Origin: Mycosarcoma maydis
Lineage: Eukaryota; Basidiomycota; Ustilaginomycetes; Ustilaginales
Assembly (NCBI RefSeq): GCF_000328475.2
Contig: NC_026484.1
Span: 124,001-188,000 of the forward strand
Length of the DNA stretch: 64,000 nucleotides
Direction of reading: 5' to 3'
In this document: positions 1 through 9,000 of the stretch, in pieces
Position numbering within the stretch: position 1 is the stretch's first letter
Layout of the letters: the number at the start of each line of letters is the position of its first letter
Program-made: the position numbers and the translations under genes
Notes under the pieces: generated by a model
The model's database searches: none
Told to the model about the DNA's origin: nothing
The model's input: only the letters and a program-made list of their open reading frames with translations

Positions 1-1747
1 TGCGGATCTCATTGACACTCGTTTCCACCAACAGCGAGCCAGAGGTAGCCGAGATGAGCGAAAGCGCTGCAATAGCATGATTTCCGAAGTCGATCGAGTC
101 GCATCCAGTGCCGATGAATCGGTTCTTGACGTCGTCCTTGAGTTTGATGACTTCTTCAAATGTCTCACAACCTGACTCGAGCTGCTTGGCGACCACTGTG
201 TCGGCAAAGCAGATAAACGCAGCAGGTCCGCCATTGGGCAAGCTGAGTGTCGGCATCGCATACGGGCGCGGGTCCGCGAAGTTCGAGTAGTTGAGCGCCA
301 GGATAGAAGCAACCACAAACGACCCGGCGTCCTTCACAGCATCGACGATGGCCAATCCATAACCAAGCGGCTCGTGTTCGGCTTTGGCTTGGGAGTAGAG
401 AAGCACCAGCTGGCCGTCTGACTGAACAGCTCCGTCGAGAACGTCAAAGGAAAGGCTCTGAGCAGCACTATACCTCTCGTCGCTGAGCTGAAGCACATTG
501 CTCGCGATGACTTGTTGGACATCCTGTTCGGCAAGCAGACGCTCACCTCCCTGATCAAGCACCTGCCATCTCTGCAACGTCTTGCGGCCAATCGCGTACA
601 CTTCGCGGCCTTGCTTGCCCGCCTGAATGGGGGCTACGGCAATCGAGACGACTTGATCGTTGGACGATCCCATCGCCGATGTCGAGCCAAACAAACGGCT
701 AAGCAAACCGCGTTGTTGGGAGAAAGGTCGAATCTCGGCCTGGAGCATGCCGGCTCTGCTGCCGACCGAGACGCGCAGCATTCGAGACTGACTGGTGGCT
801 AGCACCAACGTCGACTCGTCGACACGCTGCAGCTGAACGATGGTTTCAGAGGTCGACGAAAGCGGCACCGAGATGCGCTGTGCACGATCCTGACGCGTGA
901 GCGAAGACGAGATGCCCTCCCACAGGCAAGTTTGGCCATCGGGCGCGACAAGGAGCAATGCCGGCTCTCTGTTAGCGCCCCGAGGGATGAAGCAGCAGTG
1001 CGCGAGGTCATTGATTGCCGTCATGCTAGAAGACGAATATTGCGGCACGGGAAACACAAAGCATGTCGGTGAGCCAGTGCCAATCCCGCGGCTGGAGTAG
1101 TTCCACACAAAGCACTGTGTGCGTGAAACAAGGCAAGCGTAGCCCGTCTGAACGTCGAGATGACCCTGGAACGCGTCGATGTAAAGATCCGCATCGTTAA
1201 GCACCTCGAGGACCTCGTTGGGCAATCTCGAATAAGCTGATACGTGTACCCAGCGGTCGCCCAATAGCACGGTGCCTTCCTCGAGCTGCGCCTTTGCATC
1301 CTTGCTCAACAGAGGCGGGCGTCGACCGAAACCAGCCATCGAAGCAGAATAAGCCGATTCGGCGACGGAGCGCATATCTGCGTCGTCGTTGATCAGTGAT
1401 CCTTCGCGATCGAATGCACTGCTAGGGCTGAGAAGAGATACATTGGGGCCAGAGATGGCGAGCATGGAGGAAGGACGTGGACGCGCGCGTGTTGTGCGTG
1501 GTCTCGCGTTGGTGCTCAAGAAGAGAGAGCCGGACGAAACATCGCCGGATTCGTTGATGTTGTTGACGTCGCCACGTCTAAAAGTCGATGGTGAAAGAAA
1601 AGACGGCGGAGAGAGAGGGTCCTGACCACCGAATACAGGCGTACCAGCACGAGATGGATGATTGGCTGAATGAGACGCGCCGACACCAGCACCCACCAGC
1701 GGTGTCGACGACCTTGCATCCCTTACCCGCGAGGGCGTGGTAAACAT
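1..1747 (-). CDS. NUP133: NUP133-type nucleoporin, N-terminal part (3' end off the window)
   Basis: An uninterrupted minus-strand frame runs from the ATG at 1747 to the window edge, about 582 codons. After a Ser/Thr/Arg-rich, disordered N-terminus of about 110 residues it reads like the Nucleoporin_N beta-propeller of the Nup133/Nup155 class, with segments such as LLGDRWVHVSAYSRLPNEV and TGYACLVSRTQCFVWNYS; the latter matches the typical 'GWACLV..RCYVWNYS' block of Nup133. In this family the propeller docks the Y (Nup84/Nup107-160) complex of the nuclear pore to the membrane, and the C-terminal alpha-solenoid, missing here, binds Nup84. The ATG is the first in the frame, and its context ends the pyrimidine-rich stretch in front of it. 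Nup155/Nup170 is the main alternative; the short N-terminus and the FVWNYS block favour Nup133. Confidence 0.8.
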   Translation of the reverse strand, partial: MFTTPSRVRDARSSTPLVGAGVGASHSANHPSRAGTPVFGGQDPLSPPSFLSPSTFRRGDVNNINESGDVSSGSLFLSTNARPRTTRARPRPSSMLAISGPNVSLLSPSSAFDREGSLINDDADMRSVAESAYSASMAGFGRRPPLLSKDAKAQLEEGTVLLGDRWVHVSAYSRLPNEVLEVLNDADLYIDAFQGHLDVQTGYACLVSRTQCFVWNYSSRGIGTGSPTCFVFPVPQYSSSSMTAINDLAHCCFIPRGANREPALLLVAPDGQTCLWEGISSSLTRQDRAQRISVPLSSTSETIVQLQRVDESTLVLATSQSRMLRVSVGSRAGMLQAEIRPFSQQRGLLSRLFGSTSAMGSSNDQVVSIAVAPIQAGKQGREVYAIGRKTLQRWQVLDQGGERLLAEQDVQQVIASNVLQLSDERYSAAQSLSFDVLDGAVQSDGQLVLLYSQAKAEHEPLGYGLAIVDAVKDAGSFVVASILALNYSNFADPRPYAMPTLSLPNGGPAAFICFADTVVAKQLESGCETFEEVIKLKDDVKNRFIGTGCDSIDFGNHAIAALSLISATSGSLLVETSVNEIR

Positions 1748-2345
1748 TATGGTACACTAACGTTTTGCTCGGAACAAAAGGTCAGAAAAGAAAGGTGGGG
1801 AACGTTCTTGGTGATGAAGACGGCAATGAAAAGGAAGGTAGATGAGTTTCAGATGGTCAAAGCGAACCTTTTCCCACATTTTACGAATCAACTGACCTTT
1901 ACGATTTCTTCGCGTGCCGCATAAAACACACGCTCGAATCGGGCGATACAGCGCGTTGCAGATCGGGATCGTCCAAGCTGCATCGATGTATGAAGGGGTT
2001 ACGGTTGATCATCGCATCTTCCTGTCCCGCAACCAGCACACAGTGGATAAAACTAAGGCCTAGCTGACTGTCAGACACGACGGCCTAGAGACAAATATAG
2101 CGATGTTGATGCATAGAGAACGATACGATGCAAAAAGACACATGACAAAGACCTGGAGAGCGTGCACAAAGTGTTCGGACAAAGAGTTGCTGATGGGCAA
2201 AGGAGACGGCTGAGACTGACAGGGAGGTGGCAGATAGCAAGACGAGTTGACGTGCGTGTAAAATTATGACAAAGACGAATTGTTGGCAGAGATAAGGAGG
2301 AGTTGGAGAGTATCGAGTCTGAAAAGGAACAAGATGAACGGAAAA
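1748..2345. other. Intergenic: NUP133 promoter and GID7 3' region
   Basis: About 600 bases between two minus-strand genes. They should hold the upstream region of the nucleoporin gene and the 3' untranslated part of the WD40 gene. I see no further coding frame, repeat or RNA gene here. Confidence 0.6.
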
Positions 2346-4601
2346 TCAGAACGTAGGGGAAGGCGAGTTGACCCCGGAATCTTCTTCTTCCTCGTCCATC
2401 GCTTCATGGATCGAGCGCATCATATCGACCTCAACTGCACTTGATGGATCCGAGAAACTCCAAGGGAAGGGATTCGCTGCGCCGCTCATTTCAGAGTCGT
2501 CTGATTTCGGGGCAACCTCGGTTGGATGTGCAGGGGACGCCAGCGGCCTTCCTCCCGGACGCCAAATTCGCAACGAATGGTCGTCACCGCATGAAGCCAA
2601 GGTGAGAGAATCCTTGGGATGCCAGGCTACATCGTTGACAGTTCCTCCGTTGTGACCTTCGAGCGTCTCGATCAGGCGGCCGCTGGCACGATGCCAAATG
2701 TAGATCTTGGCATCTTCGCTGCCAGACACGACAAAGTTCTCGTCGATACCGCCAAAGCCGCATCCGATGACATGTTGATGGATCTTGTGCCCATTGAAGC
2801 GCCTTACCAAGCACTGACGGTTGATATCCCACATCTGCAACTCGCTAGGACGCACATTGATGAGCGCGTACTGCGAGTCGCCACTGACCGCTAGACTGAC
2901 GACTTCTTCGCGCAGGTAGATGGAGCCCAGCTCTTCGCGCGTGCGCAGATTGATAAAATGAATGCGATATCGCTCGGTGCCCATGGTCCGCGATCCACCT
3001 CCCAGGTCGGCGGCCAGATCCAGATCGGCTCGATCGTGAATGATACCGGTAGAGGCCGTCGACTGGGAAGAAGTATCGCTGAGCTGATCAGATGCCGTGG
3101 AGATGCTCAGAGCGGTGGATGAGCTGGTGTGGCCGCGAGTTGTGGACGACGAGAGGCCAGTTTGCGCGACTTGGCGTGCACTGAGAGCGACCAGATGAGC
3201 GCCGTCCGGCGAAGCAGCCACGCTAAGGACGCGGAAGGGTGACGTGGTTTTCTTGTGCAGAACGTAGCCCTGCGTGTCCCACCAAACGATCTTGCCGTCC
3301 ATGCCTCCAGTGACAAAGCCAGAACCGTCTGCGAGCCAGGTTGCGGTAGCTACTGTGTAGCTGTGTTCGCGAAGCGTCAGCATGCTTCCCGTGGCAAGTC
3401 TGCAAAGTGTGACGTCGACGTCCGAGGTGACGAGGAGCTGCTCATCGTCTGGCGACCAAGAAACAGACGAGATGTTGTCCGAGAGCGGAACAAACTTTTG
3501 CAACAGCTTGTAATCGTCCTGAACGCTCCAGATCAGGATGGTCTTGTCAGCACCTGCTGTTGCAAGTTTAGTGCCGTCGTGCGAGAATTGTAGACACCAA
3601 ACTTCGTCGCGGTGGTCCATGATGATGATGGAATTGTGAGATGGAAAGACGGATCGGTCGGATCTATGGTCGGTCAAGAGCGAGAAGTGAGAGCCATGAG
3701 GAGAATTGAAAAAGGGATCCTGTTGCTTCTGAAAGCTCTGCGCCTGCTCGAGCAGCTGTGGCAAGCGCCGACTGGGAATCATGACAAGCGGAGAGACGGC
3801 AGACTCGATTTCGACCATGAGCAACCTGCGCGAATCACCGTCGGCACCATCCCAGCCAGCTCTAGCATGGAGCTGTTCGGGCGAGGCCGAGATGACGAGA
3901 CTGGAGAGTAGATGGAGCTGGGATGTGTCATGACTGAGCGGGGTGAGCTTCTCGCGTAGCACGTTGAGCGCCTTTTTGGTCTGGCGAGCCTCGAGCAGTT
4001 CGAGGTAACGCTGCTTTTGCAACATGAAGCGAATCGAGCGAAGGCTGACCAGATCCGGTCTTCGAAGTACAGAGTCGATGAGGTCTTGGTTCGACGAGTC
4101 GAGGACAGCCGGCAGGGATACCGAGGAAGAGGCGGTGGAGGATGACGCAGGTGCGTCGAGCAACGAGCTGCCAGCGCTGCTACCTAGTGGGTTGCGCGAG
4201 GCCTGGATGCGCCTGGCAGCGTAGGTGAGGCCATCGATGAGAAGTCTCTCTGCATTTCTCCAATCACCGCTGAGGACGGCAGTGCGAAAAGCTGTAATGG
4301 AAGGATGCTCGAGTGTGATGCCAGATTCGGCTTCGAGCGTCTTGGCTGCCGAATCGAACCCCATCTCGCGCAAGGATTGGAGGGTAAGCTTGACGAGCTC
4401 TCTTCGATCGATCGAGCTTCCGGGAAAGAGCGGAGAAAAGGCGGGAGCGTCTGAATAGTCTTCCAACGCCGAGACGGCTGGTTTACCATTGCGGTGACCA
4501 TTGCTACTGCCGTTGATAGTGTCGAATTTGAGGGAGTGATCGCTGGGTTTGCGGTTGGAGGAATCGCCATTGGAATGGGCGGAAGAGGTGTTCTTGGCCA
4601 T
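2346..4601 (-). CDS. GID7: GID/CTLH E3 ubiquitin ligase subunit Gid7 (WDR26 type)
   Basis: A 751-residue protein from the ATG at 4601; the frame is open 7 codons further up but only to a GTG. A Ser/Asn-rich N-terminus is followed by a LisH motif (about residues 66-95, around LVKLTLQSLREMGFDSAA), a CTLH stretch (from about 100) and a CRA-like helical part (about 180-290, with IPSRRLPQLLEQA). WD40 repeats run from about 330 (HRDEVWCLQFSHDGTKLATA) to about 690, and the tail is acidic. This order is the hallmark of Gid7/WDR26, the subunit that drives higher-order assembly of the GID/CTLH complex. In yeast that complex marks gluconeogenic enzymes for degradation; its substrates here cannot be told from sequence. 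A Ser/Thr-rich insertion of about 60 residues interrupts the propeller near residues 485-545. Confidence 0.9.
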   Translation of the reverse strand: MAKNTSSAHSNGDSSNRKPSDHSLKFDTINGSSNGHRNGKPAVSALEDYSDAPAFSPLFPGSSIDRRELVKLTLQSLREMGFDSAAKTLEAESGITLEHPSITAFRTAVLSGDWRNAERLLIDGLTYAARRIQASRNPLGSSAGSSLLDAPASSSTASSSVSLPAVLDSSNQDLIDSVLRRPDLVSLRSIRFMLQKQRYLELLEARQTKKALNVLREKLTPLSHDTSQLHLLSSLVISASPEQLHARAGWDGADGDSRRLLMVEIESAVSPLVMIPSRRLPQLLEQAQSFQKQQDPFFNSPHGSHFSLLTDHRSDRSVFPSHNSIIIMDHRDEVWCLQFSHDGTKLATAGADKTILIWSVQDDYKLLQKFVPLSDNISSVSWSPDDEQLLVTSDVDVTLCRLATGSMLTLREHSYTVATATWLADGSGFVTGGMDGKIVWWDTQGYVLHKKTTSPFRVLSVAASPDGAHLVALSARQVAQTGLSSSTTRGHTSSSTALSISTASDQLSDTSSQSTASTGIIHDRADLDLAADLGGGSRTMGTERYRIHFINLRTREELGSIYLREEVVSLAVSGDSQYALINVRPSELQMWDINRQCLVRRFNGHKIHQHVIGCGFGGIDENFVVSGSEDAKIYIWHRASGRLIETLEGHNGGTVNDVAWHPKDSLTLASCGDDHSLRIWRPGGRPLASPAHPTEVAPKSDDSEMSGAANPFPWSFSDPSSAVEVDMMRSIHEAMDEEEEDSGVNSPSPTF

Positions 4602-5209
4602 TTTGTCAGCTGCACCCGTCACGACTGCGAGATTAGTCGAGTGAGAGGGCAGTAGATGGGTGGGAAGAGGACGAGATTCCCGACTCGAGAGGACACAAGA
4701 GAATCAAGCCTAGCTCTTTTTGGAGTTGGCGCCTCCGAGGCAACGAGAGGTCGAGCGTGTAGACGTGGCGTCCTGAATGTGTGCTGGCTTTTCCCGCCGA
4801 GAGAGGGTTGATGACTTGGTAACGGGGTGGCTGATGCAAAGCGATCTGAGAATGAGTGCCTCAGCAGAGATGCCTGCGCCAAGTTGCTGGACGTCGACGG
4901 TAATTACGGCCGAGATGCTGCAGCGACGGGAGGTCAGGAGAGGACCTAGAAAGCGGGACGCAGGTGTTGCTGGCGCTGTGGTGCTGTGGTGCTGTGAGCT
5001 CCTCCTCGATGGGCAGTATGTACACCCGTACCACAAATGGACTCCCCAATGAGGTTGGGGGTGATGGTGTGCCAAAGCTCAAGTATGGGTATTGAGCAGT
5101 TGGACAGTCGCTGGCTGAGGCGGGACACACACAAGCAGTGCTGGTGACCGAAAAGGTTCAAACAGGTAAGCCCTGCTTCATAAATGTGTCGACGAGGATG
5201 ATGGTGGAA
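4602..5209. other. Intergenic: GID7 promoter side, up to the assembly gap
   Basis: About 600 bases upstream of the GID7 start, ending at the run of N. Several short overlapping frames on both strands have no recognisable protein features. I see no gene. Confidence 0.5.
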
Positions 5210-5309
5210 NNNNNNNNNNNNNNNNNNNNNNNNNNNNNNNNNNNNNNNNNNNNNNNNNNNNNNNNNNNNNNNNNNNNNNNNNNNNNNNNNNNNNNNNNNN
5301 NNNNNNNNN
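5210..5309. other. Assembly gap of 100 N
   Basis: Exactly one hundred N, the conventional size for a gap of unknown length. It abuts a perfect tandem array, so the assembler most likely broke on the repeat and the true array may be longer than shown. Confidence 0.97.
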
Positions 5310-5314
5310 CTCCC

Positions 5315-5440
5315 GATCCACGATCCACGATCCACGATCCACGATCCACGATCCACGATCCACGATCCACGATCCACGATCCACGATCCACGATCCACGA
5401 TCCACGATCCACGATCCACGATCCACGATCCACGATCCAC
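5315..5440. repeat. Perfect 7-bp tandem array, 18 x GATCCAC
   Basis: Eighteen uninterrupted copies of GATCCAC (GTGGATC on the other strand), 126 bases, directly next to the N gap. The unit differs by one base from the GTGAATC heptamer scattered through the other intergenic regions of this window, so it looks like a locally expanded variant of that family. Frames crossing it give the monotonous peptide repeats DPRSTIH or IVDRGSW and are not genes. Confidence 0.95.
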
Positions 5441-6070
5441 GACTCTGATTGACACAAGTCACACAGTCTTAAGTTGAAAAGATTCTAACACTCTATTGCC
5501 ACCGACGCTTGCACCTAATCCCCTTCTCCGCTCGACTTATCCTTAGAGCGCATCTCGTGATTGCAAACACACATCAACTAGCATCACAATCACACATCTC
5601 TTTCTCTGTCCAGTAGCGGTCTGCAAAAAGCCACTGCCACCCGTGACCCTCGCAGGATCAGTCATGTGAGAGAGACCCTGCAGTCTGAGTCACAAGTGGA
5701 GGTTGCGTCTCCGCGAACCGTGAATTCGTGAATTCGTGAATGAAATAAAAAATCGTTTACCTTTTTATCTAATCACGACTCGCGAATCACGAGATTCGTG
5801 ATTTTGGGTTGCAAGGCGTACGTTCAGCATAATGAGCCCTTCGATGCTACATACGACTGTATCCCCGCCCGTTGCTCATACCATCTGCTCACAGTCTAAG
5901 TCGGTGTACACGAACAAAGACACACCACACACCACAACACGTACATGGTACACATCAATACACAAACATATAAAAAAACAACAACTACAAGACTTCCGGC
6001 ATAGACAAACGCCGAGTGGCGTGGAACATGTGCTGAAAGAAGAACGAACGCCTCTCGTCGGCTCTGCCCT
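5441..6070. other. Intergenic: 3' side of the C2H2 regulator, with heptamer cluster
   Basis: About 630 bases. The part at 5719-5814 carries several direct and inverted copies of the GTGAATC/GATTCAC-type heptamer. The rest is AC-rich near 5910-5990. No gene recognised. Confidence 0.5.
5719..5814. repeat. Cluster of GTGAATT/GTGATTC heptamers
   Basis: Contains CGTGAATTCGTGAATTCGTG, then AATCACGACTCGCGAATCAC and GATTCGTGATT: short direct and inverted copies at about 7-bp spacing. Same family as the clusters listed elsewhere in the window. Confidence 0.8.
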
Positions 6071-9000
6071 TCACTTCTCTCCACGAGTGACAAAGTTCTT
6101 GGCAAAGCGGAGCATCGCGCGAAAGTCGGGCATCTCGGGTCCACCGCCCACTGCGGTATAGCCGCCATTGCGACTCGGCGCACCCATCCTGCCTTCGACG
6201 CTGCGCAGTGGAAGCCGCTGGTTCGAAGCGGCATGCGTCACGAGCACGTGGGCCAGCCAGTACAGCGGCAGCGCGTCGTTTGACAGCGGTGTGGCGCCTG
6301 ATGCGGTGAGCGGCGTAAACAGGGTTTGTTGCAGCTCTTTGGGCCATTCATGTTTGCCTTCCGTAGCGGTTGCCACGTTGGCCCAGTGTACGTTGCCATC
6401 GTCGATAGAATCCATTCCATTCCCGCTCGTCGACTTTTTGGCCGATGCAAACCGGCACGTCGGATCTTGGTCCCATGCCTTCCGCCAGCGCGAAAGTGCT
6501 TTCTTAAACAGCGTCACCTGCGCTTCGTTGGCTGGTACCGAGTTACCATCGCTCTGTAGGTCGCCCAACCTCATCCACTGGCTTAGAGATGATGGTTTGG
6601 CCACTCTCATCGCTCGACCTTCGAGCATCTCTATGATGCCACGCAGCAGCGCCAATACCATCGCCAGACGCGCAAAAGGTCCATGCGAGCCATACAGCGA
6701 TGGCGAGTCCAGCAACTCTTGAAGAGGAGACGCATTCGCCTCGGACGAAAGCAGCTCTTGCAGGGCTTCATCCAACGTTAGACACTTGTGCGTCTTGAGC
6801 GCCGTGCTCCAGCTCGATGCAGTAGGTGCTCGCCAAACGTGATCCGGCATCGGCAGCGGCAGATGCGCTAGCTCCTTGGTGGAGAGCAGCGTCGGTACAG
6901 CTGCGTCCAAGTGCGCAACCGTATCCACCATGTAGATGACAAACGCGCTTCTTCTGCGCCCTTCGAGCTCGGCCCATCGTCGCCATATTTTCTCCGAGTC
7001 GTCCTTCTCGGCGCCATAAGAAGGGAAGAAAGGATACGAGAAGCACATTTCCACCGACTCAAACAGCACCTGTTGCATCACATCCTCGGCCGTCAAAGAC
7101 ATGCCTCGTTCAGCATGCTCGGCATCGCGATCAAAGAACCCCGCCTGTCGAGCCATATTCACCACCGCGCCGTGCGAGACGCCGGCAACCATGCGTGTCG
7201 TAGCATCGCTGCTCAGGAAGTTGTTGCTCTGGAACAGCATCAGCGCCTGTACCACCGAGCACTTGTCCTTGACGCTCTTGCATCGGCTCGCAAACGCGCG
7301 CATTAGCATCTCGCTCTTTTCGCCCATCACGATCGGCTTGACCAGCTCTTGCCCATCCTCTTCGTCGATCAAGCGGCTCGGACCCGTGTTGTCGATGAGA
7401 CGCTGCAGACCGTTCGCAGACTCGGACGCGCCATGGCTGTTGATGATGTTGATCGCCGACTTGGGTATCACCTCTTCGCCCGCCCACCATTTGCGACCCG
7501 CCTCGTGCCCTCCAAGCATGCACATGGCAAAAGCAATGCAGCCGGGTGTGGTATCAATCCGGAACGTAGGCTCGTGAATCACAGGGAAGTGCTTGAGCAG
7601 ATTCTGCTGTGCATGCAGTGCCAGAACACTGAGGCGTGCGATCGGCGGCAGACTCCAATGCTGCACCGAGTAACATGGTCGAAACATGTCTGGCGGAATG
7701 AAAAAGGGATTCTTTACGTCCGTCAGCGCCTTTTCCAGCGGAGTGGGCAGCACCTCGAGACTGGTCAAGTCGAGCCCCGCCGTTTCGGGTGCAGTCACGT
7801 TTTTCGAGTTAAAGTAGTCAGAGGCATTAGTGGTGTCCACCTTGCCCGATCCCGCCGTTGTCGAGAATACACTGAGCAGCTGCTGGATGCTGGGGCTCAT
7901 CAGCCAGCCTAGCGCACTCAATTGCGCACTGGGCATGCTGTTGCTCGCCGCAGCTGCAGCTGCAGCTGCCGCTGCAGCAAAGCTGCCGGCGCTCGGGTTG
8001 GAAAACATCGAGTGGTCCCAATTAGGGGTGGAGAATTGAGATGCACCGAGCGGTGCTGAACTGAGCGGCAAGCCATGGCTATTCAAAAAGGAGATTTCGT
8101 TTCCGTGGATCCCGGCTCTCAACTCCTGTACGCCACCCTGAAGCCTCAAAAGGAAAGCTTCGGGTCCTGGCGAGAGAGCCCCTCCATCAAAATACTGCTG
8201 CGACTCGTTCTTGACAAAGCGACTCGGTGTATCGATGCCGCTGTTGCTGATCTGTATCGGTGCCGACGTTGTGATTGCACCTCTGCCCCCACTTGCAGCC
8301 GCACTCGTCGAAGGCACGGCCGCAACAGAGGACACGGACATCGATGACGTGGCCTGCTGCTCGGCAACTGTCGCTGCTGATGTCGTGGCGGTACTGGTTG
8401 TGGCCGACTTGGCATCGTTGTCATCCGCGGCCGCGGTTCTGTCGGAAAGGCTGAACCTTTCGTGCGACGAACTCTTTGCGAGCTTACTCGACGCAGCGAT
8501 GCCGTCCGACTGAGGCGAGGTGCTCTGACTGTGCCCCGAAATGTTGATGCCTTGCAAGCTGTTGTGTCGGCTCACCGAGCGGGAAGGTGGACGCATGCCG
8601 GTCCATTGGCCGCCCAGATCCAGTGAAGCCAGCCCTCCGCCTGGCGTGGTGGGCAACTGCGATCGCGGACTCGAAACGAGCGGCGTGTCACGTGCATTGG
8701 AGAAGGCGGAGAGATATGGCGACATAGACGAATTGAGCGCAGTGTTGGAGAAGGGCGAGAGCGGTCCGAGCGTTGACACAGAGAAGCGCACAGGTTCCTT
8801 GGGTGTTGTGGGTCCCGAAGCCTCTTGACCCTGCGACATGCTGGTGGCAGCGGTGGCATGGGAAGTCGAGTGACTTGACGACGAGGTTCCAGTATCAGCC
8901 GAGGACGTCGAGGTGCCAAAGGAAAACGCTGGGCTATTGGAGCTATTGGAGCCATATACGGCACCTGCGCCTCCAGAGATACCCGGAGCGACGGAGCGAA

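Noticed and set aside
5315..5440. CRISPR-like array
   Set aside because: Units are 7 bases with no spacers, and the sequence is eukaryotic nuclear DNA.
4946..5462. Frames spanning the N gap with DPRSTIH or IVDRGSW repeats
   Set aside because: They are translations of the 7-bp tandem array and unknown bases, with no independent evidence of coding.
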